The notes under the pieces: generated by a model
Told to the model about the DNA's origin: nothing
The model's input: the letters and a program-made list of their open reading frames with translations, nothing else
The model's database searches: none
Shown here: positions 1 through 8,837 of the stretch, piece by piece
How the letters are laid out: each line of letters opens with the position of its first letter
How positions within the stretch are numbered: position 1 is the stretch's first letter
Position numbers and translations under genes: made by a program
Assembly (NCBI GenBank): GCA_026989395.1
Contig: JALSJK010000100.1
Location: forward strand, 1 to 62,215
DNA from: Methylomonas sp.
GTDB taxonomy: Bacteria > Pseudomonadota > Gammaproteobacteria > Methylococcales > Methylomonadaceae
Length of the DNA: 62,215 nt
Reading direction: 5' to 3'

Positions 1-2
1 CA

Positions 3-98
3 CACTTCTTCGACAACCTCGATGAGCATCATGCTCCTTTGCGTGCATTGTTGACTGAAAAGTTTCAGATTATTGAGGGCAAAGCCGGGTATTCTTGA
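3..98 (+). CDS. 3' end of an unidentified gene (partial)
   Basis: An open frame enters from the left edge and stops at TGA 96-98. It gives about 31 residues with protein-like composition (begins HFFDNLDEHH, ends EGKAGYS). There is no start inside the window and I do not recognise the family. It overlaps head-on the last 34 bases of the minus-strand antitoxin gene, so one of the two tails is probably not native. The call rests on composition only and could be chance. Confidence 0.35.
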   Translation, partial: HFFDNLDEHHAPLRALLTEKFQIIEGKAGYS

Positions 99-349
99 TC
101 GTAGATAGTATACCTATTTCCTGCGGCTTTCCCAGTAACCTGGCTTCTAATATCATTCCATGAAACACCATCTACCTCGCCAGACTCCAGCTCCAACAAA
201 CGTTTTTCAGATATTTTTAGCCATTTATCATCTACCTCTTGATCATGACCCGATTCAAGTGATGATATCAGGCAATGAGCAATGAGTGCTTTTTCATCTG
301 CAGAAAGTGATTTAATATTTTCAATAACCCGCTTGAATGCCACAGTCAT
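65..349 (-). CDS. Addiction-module antitoxin-like protein (TIGR02574-type), no toxin visible
   Basis: This 94-residue protein starts at ATG 349, preceded by GGAG seven bases upstream (ttggagatatt). A longer in-frame start at 442 lies inside the upstream Tim44-like gene and is rejected. Residues 1-75 look like the small addiction-module family: an Ile/Leu-rich helix, then LSADEKALIAH, then an E-L-E-x-G-E segment and VSW. Family members usually end soon after VSW; here about 20 more residues follow (ending EYPALPSII) and overlap an opposing reading frame. The expected RelE/ParE toxin would lie just downstream, at the window edge, and the visible bases there do not open one convincingly. It may be an orphan or truncated antitoxin. 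Confidence 0.6.
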   Translation of the reverse strand: MTVAFKRVIENIKSLSADEKALIAHCLISSLESGHDQEVDDKWLKISEKRLLELESGEVDGVSWNDIRSQVTGKAAGNRYTIYDQEYPALPSII

Positions 350-366
350 AATATCTCCAACAAAAA

Positions 367-1308
367 TCAATCCGCTAACTGCTGAATGCCGTCCAGATAC
401 CAGGTTGGCTGAATACTGTTTTTTGGCTTGATAAAATGCCAAACTTCCTGTACCTGATGGGCCTGCGAGTCATCATCTTCCCGAATAATCGCATTGAATA
501 AAACTACCGCTTCCACTTCTGTATCCAGTTCCCTGACATCGAGAAGCTCGGCATCAAGTTTTAATACATAGGTTTTATTTGGGCCTTCTGATTCCTTCAA
601 TTGTTGTTGAATTTCTGCAAACACCTTATCCGTCGTTAATCCGCGAATTTCTGCAAGGTCATTATCATCCCAGGCTTTTTGCAGCAGATAAAAAGCTTGT
701 TTAGCCCCATTTAAAAATTCAGCCTGATCAAAACCTTTCGGAAGCACCAGTTCTGAAAAATCAGCATCCTCCTGGTCAGTCTCCTGCTCGGAAAACGAGG
801 CAGCCTTGTTCTTGTTGAATAAAACATCCGTATCAAAATTCGATTGGGACTGATTATCAGATCCCTGATACTGAGAATAATTTCCTTCGCTATTTTGCTG
901 ATACTGATATGCCGACTGTCTCCGTGTCGCAGATTTTGCCGCAAAAATTCGGTACAGCAAATAAGCTAGCCCTCCAAAAATCAGAATATCCATAAAATTA
1001 AGACCTTCAAAGGCACCGCCAAAAAACATTGCCCCTAACAAACCGCCTAGCGCCAAACCTCCTAACATACCCATCAAACCACCACGGCGATTCATAGATT
1101 GACGAGCAGCCTGGTTCTTCTGATATGCCTGTTTTTGGCTGGCAGACCGGGAAGGGGAAACTGAACGGCGATAAGGGCTGCTAAATCCAGATTTACCGCC
1201 AAAGGACCGCGCACCACCAAAACGCTTGGCTTCAGCATCAGAAACGCCAGCCAATGTAATGGTAAAAGCAAATAAAACAGTAAAGAATAATCCAGTGAAT
1301 GTTTTCAT
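367..1308 (-). CDS. Tim44-like domain membrane protein
   Basis: The protein has 313 residues from ATG 1308; the upstream in-frame start at 1371 is rejected because it precedes a good signal peptide. Residues 1-28 form a signal sequence ending in AEA. A Gly/Phe/Ser/Arg-rich stretch follows (FGGARSFGGKSG), then glycine-rich hydrophobic segments at about 95-145 (GGLMGMLGGLALGG onward) that should be membrane-inserted, a Gln/Ser-rich linker, and a C-terminal Tim44-like domain at about 180-313. Bacterial Tim44-like proteins of this layout are common in proteobacteria; their role is not settled. It ends 17 bases before the antitoxin start at 349, so the two may share a transcript. No strong ribosome binding site is visible. 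Confidence 0.75.
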   Translation of the reverse strand: MKTFTGLFFTVLFAFTITLAGVSDAEAKRFGGARSFGGKSGFSSPYRRSVSPSRSASQKQAYQKNQAARQSMNRRGGLMGMLGGLALGGLLGAMFFGGAFEGLNFMDILIFGGLAYLLYRIFAAKSATRRQSAYQYQQNSEGNYSQYQGSDNQSQSNFDTDVLFNKNKAASFSEQETDQEDADFSELVLPKGFDQAEFLNGAKQAFYLLQKAWDDNDLAEIRGLTTDKVFAEIQQQLKESEGPNKTYVLKLDAELLDVRELDTEVEAVVLFNAIIREDDDSQAHQVQEVWHFIKPKNSIQPTWYLDGIQQLAD

Positions 1309-1387
1309 GATTGGTTGATTAAGAAGTAAACAGTGAAGATATAGACTACAAGGAATGAGATGGTTCCGCAAATAGAGCTGATCGCTC

Positions 1388-1783
1388 TCACCAAATCGTT
1401 TCTACTATGCTTGCATTTCTTAAATTTTTGTCCGCAGTAACAACAGGAGCTTGATTTAGTACGGAAGCCGCAGCTATTAACCTATCGGCAGGATCACTAT
1501 TTATATTGGACTCCAAGTTTACGGATAATTCGGCAATTTCCGGTGTTATATGAACAACAGTATAATTTCTAGAACTGAGAATCATTCTAATTAAATTTGC
1601 AGGTGTTTCATCGACTTCAATGCGTTTTCGTTTAACCAGCATAGCTATCTCCCAAATTGAAATATCACATATCAGAAGATCACTATTGTTATCCGCGTTA
1701 ATAATAGCTTGCTTTGCTTTTTCACTTAACTTACTTGGCTCTAGTGCGTCCCAGATAATGGCACAAGTGTCCATTGTTATCAT
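1388..1783 (-). CDS. PIN-domain toxin of a type II toxin-antitoxin pair (VapC-like)
   Basis: The protein has 131 residues. The start is taken at ATG 1783 because it overlaps the antitoxin stop as ATGA; starts at 1798 and 1774 are possible. PIN-domain ribonucleases carry four acidic residues: here an Asp in MDTCAIIW, a Glu in DISIWEIAML, and the Asp residues of NSDPADRLIAAAS. That pattern is intact, so the nuclease should be active. Family members cleave RNA, often tRNA, when freed from the antitoxin. It is translationally coupled to the upstream antitoxin and shares its autoregulated promoter. Confidence 0.85.
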   Translation of the reverse strand: MITMDTCAIIWDALEPSKLSEKAKQAIINADNNSDLLICDISIWEIAMLVKRKRIEVDETPANLIRMILSSRNYTVVHITPEIAELSVNLESNINSDPADRLIAAASVLNQAPVVTADKNLRNASIVETIW

Positions 1784-2010
1784 TGAAGCGCATCCCATTG
1801 CTCATTAGTGGGACTCATAACATCTTTTATCACAGCGTTCTTAGCCAAATGTTTTAATTTGGCTTTAGCCTGCTTGTTTTTGCTGATGGGGGGAACTATC
1901 GCTGCTAAAGTTTTACCATGAGAAGTAATAATGATCTCATGACCATCTTGAACTTTCTTCAGATAATTTAACAGATTAGATCTGAACTCGCTTATATTAA
2001 CAGTTTCCAT
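1780..2010 (-). CDS. Antitoxin, Phd/YefM-type
   Basis: The protein has 76 residues and starts with METVNISEFRSNLLNYL, the typical N-terminal DNA-binding fold of the Phd/YefM family, followed by a DGHEIIITSHGKTLAAIVP strand region. The C-terminal 35 residues are the expected toxin-binding tail. An AAGG motif seven bases upstream serves as ribosome binding site. It overlaps the PIN toxin gene by four bases. A perfect inverted repeat at 2022-2042 lies just upstream, over the promoter, as expected for autorepression by the toxin-antitoxin complex. Confidence 0.88.
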   Translation of the reverse strand: METVNISEFRSNLLNYLKKVQDGHEIIITSHGKTLAAIVPPISKNKQAKAKLKHLAKNAVIKDVMSPTNEQWDALQ

Positions 2011-2021
2011 TTTTATGCCTT

Positions 2022-2042
2022 TTGTACAATGATATTGTACAA
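2022..2042 (-). promoter_or_regulatory. Probable toxin-antitoxin operator
   Basis: A perfect inverted repeat of 9-base arms, TTGTACAAT and ATTGTACAA, is separated by three bases. It sits 11 bases upstream of the antitoxin start and touches the -10 element at 2042-2047. That position suits steric repression by the Phd-type antitoxin. Confidence 0.7.
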
Positions 2043-2070
2043 TTATAGCGTAGCTTTAAAAACTTTCCAA
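2042..2070 (-). promoter_or_regulatory. Promoter of the toxin-antitoxin operon
   Basis: Reading the minus strand, TTGGAA (2070-2065) is followed by a 17-base spacer and a perfect TATAAT (2047-2042). Spacing and -10 are ideal for a sigma-70 promoter. Confidence 0.7.
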
Positions 2071-2172
2071 GTCGCTACCTGGTTGCAAAAAAACGCCCCC
2101 TTTCGTTATTATACTTTTTCGACAAGTCAGTTTATTTGCTAAATCTTATTGCAAAAACTGAAATACAAGCTT

Positions 2173-2622
2173 TTACCAACAATTTGCAATACCTGTATTC
2201 GTTCTAACTCCTGCCTGTGTCAAATTCATAATTCCGCATGCATCTGCTGCTTGCGCTGTTCCAGCAACTGGCGTTGCACCAATCGAAAAAGTATTGGCAT
2301 TTACGGCTGTAATTACCAGATTGTAATAAATGACCGGACCAGTTGCTGGCGAACGGGCCAACCCTGCCGGGATAACCGGCGCAGCATCATCAGCATTTCC
2401 GCATAAGCGATCTGGCCCGGGGTTATAGCAGCCGGTTTCTGTCGCCAGCCTTTCCATAAAATTAGCCAAATTAACCAGCGCTCCTTGCGCATCTCTTCTC
2501 CGTGATTTTCTTACACTGTCTTGATAACTAGGAATAGCGATTGCTGCCAAAATACCGATAATAGCTACTACCACCATCACTTCAATTAACGTAAACCCCA
2601 ATTGTTTTGTATAATTTTTCAT
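2173..2622 (-). CDS. pilE: Minor type IV pilin PilE
   Basis: The protein has 149 residues from ATG 2622; an in-frame TTG at 2628 is possible. A short leader KNYTKQLG is followed by FTLIEVMVVVAIIGILAAIAIP, the class III signal cut by prepilin peptidase PilD after Gly, with the conserved Glu at +5. The rest is an alpha-spine and a small globular head with cysteine pairs (GCYNPGPDRLC and ACGIM/NCW) of the PilE/minor pilin type. It is the last gene of the minor pilin operon. Minor pilins of this set help prime the pilus and cap its tip together with PilY1. Confidence 0.88.
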   Translation of the reverse strand: MKNYTKQLGFTLIEVMVVVAIIGILAAIAIPSYQDSVRKSRRRDAQGALVNLANFMERLATETGCYNPGPDRLCGNADDAAPVIPAGLARSPATGPVIYYNLVITAVNANTFSIGATPVAGTAQAADACGIMNLTQAGVRTNTGIANCW

Positions 2623-2630
2623 AAGCAAAT

Positions 2631-2879
2631 TTAATGTGGTATCTCATCTAAATCAACAGGAATGGGTTTATATTTATTAATATCACGATAGCCAAAATTT
2701 GAACTTTTTGGCTTCGAATATTTTTTTTTAAGACCCTTGTTAGGATGAGACATCTTTTTGGAAAGCTTATTTTTATAAGTTTTATCGCTAAAAGAATTAA
2801 CTTTTTTGCTCTCTTTAGCTGCAACTGGATTTAACATCATCAAAAATACAATAAAAGCAAACATCACTTGTCGGTTCAT
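2631..2879 (-). CDS. Small Lys-rich exported protein in the pilY2 position
   Basis: The protein has 82 residues. An N-terminal signal peptide (RQVMFAFIVFLMMLNPVAA, cut after AxA) is followed by about 60 strongly basic, low-complexity residues rich in Lys and Ser, then a short Pro/Asp tail. I see no known domain. It lies between pilY1 and pilE, 27 bases after the pilY1 stop and 8 bases before pilE, so it is clearly within the operon. In Pseudomonas the same slot holds pilY2; this may be a positional counterpart, but I cannot claim homology. A ribosome binding site (aggaggat) precedes the start, which supports real translation. Confidence 0.7.
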   Translation of the reverse strand: MNRQVMFAFIVFLMMLNPVAAKESKKVNSFSDKTYKNKLSKKMSHPNKGLKKKYSKPKSSNFGYRDINKYKPIPVDLDEIPH

Positions 2880-2906
2880 TTCTTATCCTCCTAGTATCGG
2901 TAAAAT

Positions 2907-5900
2907 TTATCTGATTTCTTGCCAAGAAAAACGACCAATTGGGGCAGAACCAGGCCCGGCTTGTCTAACCACGCGATTATTAACACCTTCCTTATCATCA
3001 CCTGATATTGAATTATTAAGGTCGCTACCTGGTGTAAACTGCCTACTCTTACCTTTGTTACTGATAACTTTAGAAGGAGCAGCTAGACCATAAGTAAATT
3101 TGATACCTACAGGGGCTGCTTTACGATTTGGGGTTTTAACCAGATCCTTGTCATTAATCGTGCCATCGCCATTCAGATCAAATGCTGGGTCGTCTTGAGT
3201 TGGTTCCCCACCGTCAAACTGCTCAACTGACATTAAAAAACTTGTTCCTCCCGAATGACAAGGCGATGCGTCAGGAATTAGCGTATTAAACAACACGAGA
3301 CCCGCATGGACCACAGGATCAACGACTACGCGCTCCCCAGCAAACTGGGGCACATTAAAATTGATTTTCCAACCTTGGTGTCCTGCCGCGTAATCTATTT
3401 TGTCAGGAGTCCCGTCATTATTATCATCATATTGCTGAAACACTCTTACAGTATCTGTTAGATTATTAACCACATCTGTGCAACTGCCATCAGATTGAAT
3501 CTGATCACAACTGTCATTATCTTCAAGGGTGCTAGTATTATCAAATCTTTGTTCAAACAAATCGTTAGGTGTAATTCCTCCAGTACCATGATCCCATACA
3601 CCATAAAAAGATTGGTCAGCAGGAAGTGCAGTAACATCTGTATCGGTTAAATATTGGCCTGTTCCAAAATATACCAATAGATTTGGACCATTGGTGTTGC
3701 TATCTTTGATTCTAGGGTGTTTTACTACAATGGGCTTCACGGTGATCGGTTGATTGTTAGAAGCAACAAACAACGGTTCCGGAGAACCAGCATTATCATA
3801 TGCAACCTTCCAGTTCGCTACTAAATCAGAAGAAACATCAAAAGCCCACATATTCCCTAGAATGTCACCAGCATAAATTCGGTCAATCAATAAATCACCA
3901 TTCAAATCAACAACATGTGGCGAAGACAATCCATTACAGTTACTCCCTGCATTTAAACAGTCATTGCCAACAATTGAGCCTTTGCCTGTATCAAGTTCAA
4001 TATAATCCGAGCCAGATGTCCAAACCCCATCAATACCTCCATCCAAAAAAACAATAAATAACTTGCCTTTGCCGTCACCTTTATTGTTATAACCATTACC
4101 AAAAATGGCCGCCCAGCGTTTATTGTTCATCATGACAATTTTTGGCTTACTAAATGTCAGCCCCAAATCCTGATCATCAACATCACTAAATTCCCACAAA
4201 ACCAATTGATCAGCATTGCTTTCAGAGAACTGGGCAGGGTCAGAAACATCCAAGGCAAATATACCTCGACCTCCCGCCCTGCTTCCACCAATAAGAATTG
4301 AATACCAGTTGTAATTGCCATCCCCTTTGTTTATATAAACATCAGAAACAGTCGGACTTAAATCAACATAAAATCGATGTTCGTAAAGTGGGTCGGTTAA
4401 AAAATGTAGCCCTGAACTGGCTGAAGAGGATGAAAAAAGAAACGAAGGAATATAGGCCAAAAGCTCTTTTCCAGTTCCCTCAGAGAAACCATGGAGCATA
4501 CCATCATTGGCACCAACATAAACAACCCCATTTCTGGTTGAACGGGTTTGTTTATAATCTGAATACCTGTTGCCAGAACTTGATGGAAAAGGGTAATCAT
4601 CAGGCCAATTATTTTTTGGTAACCCGACAAATAATGGTGATGAGTTAATTATATCGCCTAACAAGCTATCGCGATTTCGAAAGCTAAAATTTCCATTAGC
4701 GGAAGCCTCATTACTTTTATCTCCCCGCAAAAAATTTAGTCTGGCCTCTGCTTTAACATCATCAGTTGTAAGCGTATTATTTGGCTCTGTCCTAAGATCA
4801 TTTTTTTGCTCTGTTGCCAGGTCGCTCCATCTGAATGGAATGCCATTGCCAATATTTCCATTAATATCAAGCGTCTTATCGTAGGAAATAATAACCCTTG
4901 AATCTGCAGGATTGGTTCTATCATTTAAAATCCTAGAAGCACTCCAGTCAGGCACAACAATTAATTTGCTGCTATCATTTGGATCAACTTGAGTTACAAA
5001 AACACCTTCGCTGTCCAATTTAACCGACAACAAATCACCACTCCATTTATTTCCCTGCTTATTAAACCGCGCTAAAAATACATTGGTATCCAGTGACAAT
5101 GATGTGGTGCTGAAAGTAACGGCTGCGCCACTCCCCAACCTATTGCCCACACTGCCAATTGCCCTGTTCAGTGAGTCTGAAACTTCGCTTGGTGTTGCTG
5201 CCGATACAAATGTCCCACGACTGTTAAAAGCAGCATGCCATAAATCATCAATTTTCTGAGGTGTTCCGCTAAAAGGGTTACCCCAACTCATGTTATAAGG
5301 TCGATTATTACTTAAATTGCTGGGATCCTCAGGCCATCCATTATTATCAATATCCTGCAGCAAACCTCTTACACCAAAAGCTATGCCAAACGTAACCATA
5401 TGCTGGTGCGTTGCATTATCGAAATCATTTCTTGGCACTTCATCAGGCAACGAGCTTAGGTCATTTTGATAATAATACCTTGCTACATCTGCCAAAGTGA
5501 CATCATCACCACTGCCATCATTTTCCCCATCACCATCAATATCTTGATTAATAACAATCGGGGAGTTGCCATTCCAAAATCCATCAGTGAACAATACCGT
5601 AAAATTTTGCTGGCATTCGTAAAGTATTGGATCGACTTTACCAGCAAGATTACCGTCAAAATATTCACCAGCATTTTCCAAACCTCTTCGTAGCGGTGTT
5701 CCGAATGCCTGCCAGTTAAAATCAAACAGATCATTCAACAAACTACTATTATGAATTGAAAAATTTGTTACGTTTGCACCTGGAAGCTCTGTAAACAACA
5801 GATCACTCCGGTTAATAACACTTAAACCATAGCGAAGACCCGGGTTTTGGGTAACCACAGAGCCAAGCGCTGCTTTTGTAACAAAAGAACGTCTTCGATG

Positions 5901-6767
5901 GTACTGGTACCAATTTGCTATATTTTGCTGTACATCTGCTACTGTTTTATTACCCAGTTCGGTATAAACCGTACCGTCATTTAGCAAGTCAGGCAATGAA
6001 TTAACAACCTCATCCCCATTGGCGTTATAGACAACTCTTTCCACTTCGATTCTATTTGATTCGACTGTATAACGAGTATGTTCATCCCACCAGTCAACTA
6101 TTTGATTTGCGCCATCAGTACGATTAATATTCGTTCCTCTTACAGGAGCGGTCCCACTGAAACCATGCGTATCTTCCCATACTTCGTAAACAAAACCAGA
6201 AAGGTTACGGGTTATGCCCGCCCCCTGGGTTCCAGGTTGCGGATCACTCAAGGCGGCGCCGAAACTGGCATTACCAAGCCCTGTTCCCTGCCAGGGTAAA
6301 TATGTGCTGACAGGATTGTAATAAATTACATTAAGATCTGATGAAAAAATACGCCAGTCGAATTGCTGTTCTGCATTCGAGAAACTCTCCAACCCTGCGT
6401 TATTATATGCTCCATCCGCACTGGTGTAGATATAGATAATGTTTGTTGCACTACCATTTACTGTGTTCACAATTAACCCATCAGCCCTATACTGACTAAA
6501 CCCATAAGAACAAGAATTATTCGAACTATCGGAATGAAAATTTCTGTTATATGTACAGGCTGTCCAGTGAGGCTTGGTAAGAACTTCCCAGTCCATCGAC
6601 CCAGAATCATCCACTTCAAAAAAAACATTGGGTACAACATTGCTGTTTGCAAATAATGGTGTATTAGCAACATTCCCAGGTGCGGATTGAGCCTCCCCGA
6701 GCCAGCTCAAGCCAATGACAAAAAGACAAACCAACCCTGAATGACGGCATAAAACGAAACTAGACAT
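2907..6767 (-). CDS. pilY1: Type IV pilus tip protein PilY1
   Basis: The protein has 1286 residues from ATG 6767, with GGAG 11 bases upstream; a TTG at 6782 is rejected. A signal peptide (to about residue 29) leads into a vWA-like N-terminal region whose DDSGSM at 53-58 supplies a metal-binding D-x-S-x-S. The C-terminal half is the PilY1 beta-propeller: it contains VYVGANDGMLHGF, and a Ca-binding DLNGDLLID loop near residue 954. Further Asp-rich loops (DDNNDGTPD near 1113, DLNGDGTIN near 1196) look EF-hand- or dockerin-like. PilY1 sits at the pilus tip, controls retraction by binding Ca, and mediates adhesion. It lies between pilX and pilE in the usual order. Confidence 0.92.
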   Translation of the reverse strand: MSSFVLCRHSGLVCLFVIGLSWLGEAQSAPGNVANTPLFANSNVVPNVFFEVDDSGSMDWEVLTKPHWTACTYNRNFHSDSSNNSCSYGFSQYRADGLIVNTVNGSATNIIYIYTSADGAYNNAGLESFSNAEQQFDWRIFSSDLNVIYYNPVSTYLPWQGTGLGNASFGAALSDPQPGTQGAGITRNLSGFVYEVWEDTHGFSGTAPVRGTNINRTDGANQIVDWWDEHTRYTVESNRIEVERVVYNANGDEVVNSLPDLLNDGTVYTELGNKTVADVQQNIANWYQYHRRRSFVTKAALGSVVTQNPGLRYGLSVINRSDLLFTELPGANVTNFSIHNSSLLNDLFDFNWQAFGTPLRRGLENAGEYFDGNLAGKVDPILYECQQNFTVLFTDGFWNGNSPIVINQDIDGDGENDGSGDDVTLADVARYYYQNDLSSLPDEVPRNDFDNATHQHMVTFGIAFGVRGLLQDIDNNGWPEDPSNLSNNRPYNMSWGNPFSGTPQKIDDLWHAAFNSRGTFVSAATPSEVSDSLNRAIGSVGNRLGSGAAVTFSTTSLSLDTNVFLARFNKQGNKWSGDLLSVKLDSEGVFVTQVDPNDSSKLIVVPDWSASRILNDRTNPADSRVIISYDKTLDINGNIGNGIPFRWSDLATEQKNDLRTEPNNTLTTDDVKAEARLNFLRGDKSNEASANGNFSFRNRDSLLGDIINSSPLFVGLPKNNWPDDYPFPSSSGNRYSDYKQTRSTRNGVVYVGANDGMLHGFSEGTGKELLAYIPSFLFSSSSASSGLHFLTDPLYEHRFYVDLSPTVSDVYINKGDGNYNWYSILIGGSRAGGRGIFALDVSDPAQFSESNADQLVLWEFSDVDDQDLGLTFSKPKIVMMNNKRWAAIFGNGYNNKGDGKGKLFIVFLDGGIDGVWTSGSDYIELDTGKGSIVGNDCLNAGSNCNGLSSPHVVDLNGDLLIDRIYAGDILGNMWAFDVSSDLVANWKVAYDNAGSPEPLFVASNNQPITVKPIVVKHPRIKDSNTNGPNLLVYFGTGQYLTDTDVTALPADQSFYGVWDHGTGGITPNDLFEQRFDNTSTLEDNDSCDQIQSDGSCTDVVNNLTDTVRVFQQYDDNNDGTPDKIDYAAGHQGWKINFNVPQFAGERVVVDPVVHAGLVLFNTLIPDASPCHSGGTSFLMSVEQFDGGEPTQDDPAFDLNGDGTINDKDLVKTPNRKAAPVGIKFTYGLAAPSKVISNKGKSRQFTPGSDLNNSISGDDKEGVNNRVVRQAGPGSAPIGRFSWQEIR

Positions 6768-6844
6768 TATTTTTAACTCCAAAATTTTGAGGTTTCTGAT
6801 TGGTCAGTGCAAACAAAATCATTCATTAGCAAAGCAAACTAATT

Positions 6845-7366
6845 TTATATTGGTCTTCCGATATAAGCCTGCAGGAAAACACGTGTGGTATTTTTTCTGC
6901 CGGTTCCTCGTGCGACTATTCTGAAAATTGAAATCGGATCAGAACTCGGATCCAGCGGATCTGATGGTTGATTGCCCAGATAATGAATAAAAAACCGCGG
7001 CTGTGTTGTAACCAAAGGCATTACTCGTAATGCTTGTGCTGATGAATTATCCCAGGTATTGTTTGTCGCCAGATTCGGTCTTTGCGTCTGAGAAAATCGA
7101 CCAGCTGCATTTTGCGAACCATCAAAACTTGCCAAATCAGCCAAACCGTCAATGACTAGCTCAGCACTGCGCAATGCCTCTTCCGCTGCCTGGAAAGCTA
7201 TATTTCTGTCATAATCATTACCGGCCATTTTTTCTTCAAGATTTGTTGTCTGGCTGCCCGTAACACCAATCATGGAAAGCAACAACAGCACAATCATACT
7301 AACCATCAATACTGCGCCCGATTGCCGTGCCAAAGAGAACTTCATATGTATTATCTGACTCTTCAT
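6845..7366 (-). CDS. pilX: Minor pilin PilX
   Basis: The protein has 173 residues. The start ATG 7366 overlaps the pilW stop as ATGA. After a basic leader, ARQSG is followed by AVLMVSMIVLLLLSMIG, then a spine segment (TTNLEEKMAGNDYDRNIAFQAAEEALR) that is the hallmark of the PilX N-terminal family. The +5 Glu found in other pilins is replaced by Val, as is usual for PilX/GspK-type tip subunits. It belongs to the priming complex with PilV, PilW, FimT and PilY1. Confidence 0.9.
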   Translation of the reverse strand: MKSQIIHMKFSLARQSGAVLMVSMIVLLLLSMIGVTGSQTTNLEEKMAGNDYDRNIAFQAAEEALRSAELVIDGLADLASFDGSQNAAGRFSQTQRPNLATNNTWDNSSAQALRVMPLVTTQPRFFIHYLGNQPSDPLDPSSDPISIFRIVARGTGRKNTTRVFLQAYIGRPI

Positions 7367-8373
7367 AACCTGTTCCTTAGCGCTATTGTAGAAGTAACAA
7401 CCCTTCTTATCCGCCGATCTGCAACTGACGTACCTCCATTGTAAAAAACTACTGTATTTTGATCTGTGATATTGTTGGCAATTGATTGCAGCAGCAAACT
7501 GATTCTAATGCTAATTACCCTGTTTATTCCCGGAACATTTCCTGAAGGAGTATTGATTGTTACTGGAATTTGATTAAAAGGCACATAAAAGTCGGTAGAA
7601 AAATCCATCGTCGCGTCATCATCAATACCATAAAGTACCTGCATATTTTCAACACCTTCAATTAATTCCCTATTTGTTCCATTAATACTGCGAAACAAAC
7701 TCGGCAATCCACTTGCTCCATTAGCAATTGAATACGAAACCGTTGCCACTTGATAAACCTGTGAACCTGAACCATAAGTTGCTGACAAATTTGGGGTAGT
7801 GTTGCCTGGCGCCAGTCCGCCAACAGTATGTGTAATCGATGTGCCGGCCGTACCTGCTGTTGCTTGAAATATGTCTCCTTTTTTGCAATCAGTGATGAAC
7901 AAATAATCATTTGGATTAAAGCCATGATTTGCCGTTGTTGTAATGGTTACCCCATTATCAGCAGCAACAAAAACGCCAACTGAAGCTGCACCTCGGATAG
8001 TCAAGGAATCCGGTGCGTCAAGCCCTGTATTTCCCGCATTTACAACACCATTTGTGCCACTAAAGCCACCCGCACCATAAAAATCGTAAACAGCTCCCGC
8101 AGCACCAAAATTTATATTGTTGACTGGGCCACCCATATCTCTTCGTAAACACCCCCAAAAATCGCCCATACGAAGATCGCGAGCAATAAAGTCCAATGCA
8201 AACCGTGAATTTTCCTGTATTCTAGATACTGCCTCTAGCGACCTGTTGGTTTGCTTGGTATTAATGAATATCCCTAATATTCCTGCAAGCATTATTGCGC
8301 CAATCAACATGGCGATCAGTATCTCAACCAATGTCATTCCTGAATTGTGATAACGCTTATGGCCTGACTTCAT
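7363..8373 (-). CDS. pilW: Minor pilin PilW
   Basis: The protein has 336 residues. A basic leader ending HNSG precedes MTLVEILIAMLIGAIMLAGILG, the type III signal and membrane helix with +5 Glu. The helix continues through LEAVSRIQENSRFALDFIARDLRMGDFWGC, typical of PilW. The large C-terminal head ends in a basic strand (RIRRVVTSTIALRNRL). It overlaps pilV and pilX by four bases on each side, so the genes are translationally coupled. Confidence 0.92.
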   Translation of the reverse strand: MKSGHKRYHNSGMTLVEILIAMLIGAIMLAGILGIFINTKQTNRSLEAVSRIQENSRFALDFIARDLRMGDFWGCLRRDMGGPVNNINFGAAGAVYDFYGAGGFSGTNGVVNAGNTGLDAPDSLTIRGAASVGVFVAADNGVTITTTANHGFNPNDYLFITDCKKGDIFQATAGTAGTSITHTVGGLAPGNTTPNLSATYGSGSQVYQVATVSYSIANGASGLPSLFRSINGTNRELIEGVENMQVLYGIDDDATMDFSTDFYVPFNQIPVTINTPSGNVPGINRVISIRISLLLQSIANNITDQNTVVFYNGGTSVADRRIRRVVTSTIALRNRL

Positions 8374-8837
8374 AATGTGAACCCCAGAGTAAATAAGGCA
8401 TCATCATTATCTACATCACCATCCCCGTCGTTATCCAGAGAGCCATCCTTGTCATCATCCCAATTAACATAAATCGTATAGACATTTGCGGCTGTTTGAA
8501 CAATTGAACCGACTCCACCTCCTGGAAGCGCATTAAGCGCCGCATTCCATTCTGCCAGATCATGGTTTGCCATTTGATCTGGGTTACAACCCGCAGCACC
8601 CAAACAATTATTATTCAATGCTGGTGCTAGTGCTAAATATATTGCAATTTGACTGCTATTAGCCCTGATTCTATCGGCTAAATCGTATGCTAAAGCGGTT
8701 GCCTGCGAACGATAAGAAGCATCCTGATTTTGCTGCATATTGGCTGCTTGCAAACCTGCAAGACCTAGCAAACCAAAAGCCAAGATAATCATGGCAATAA
8801 GTATTTCAATTAAGGTAAATCCAGTATTTTTTTTCAT
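8370..8837 (-). CDS. pilV: Minor pilin PilV
   Basis: The protein has 155 residues from ATG 8837, which overlaps the fimT stop by one base (TAATG); a TTG at 8858 is rejected. The leader MKKNTG is followed by FTLIEILIAMIILAFGLLGLAGLQ, the PilV signature. The helix continues through QNQDASYRSQATALAYDLADRIRAN. The tail has an Asp-rich segment (DDDKDGSLDNDGDGD) that could bind calcium and is less usual for PilV. Confidence 0.9.
   Translation of the reverse strand: MKKNTGFTLIEILIAMIILAFGLLGLAGLQAANMQQNQDASYRSQATALAYDLADRIRANSSQIAIYLALAPALNNNCLGAAGCNPDQMANHDLAEWNAALNALPGGGVGSIVQTAANVYTIYVNWDDDKDGSLDNDGDGDVDNDDALFTLGFTL

Noticed and set aside
2086-2107. Possible terminator after pilE (minus strand, AACG..CGTT before a T run)
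   Set aside because: The stem is only four pairs around an eight-base loop, so it is too weak to call.
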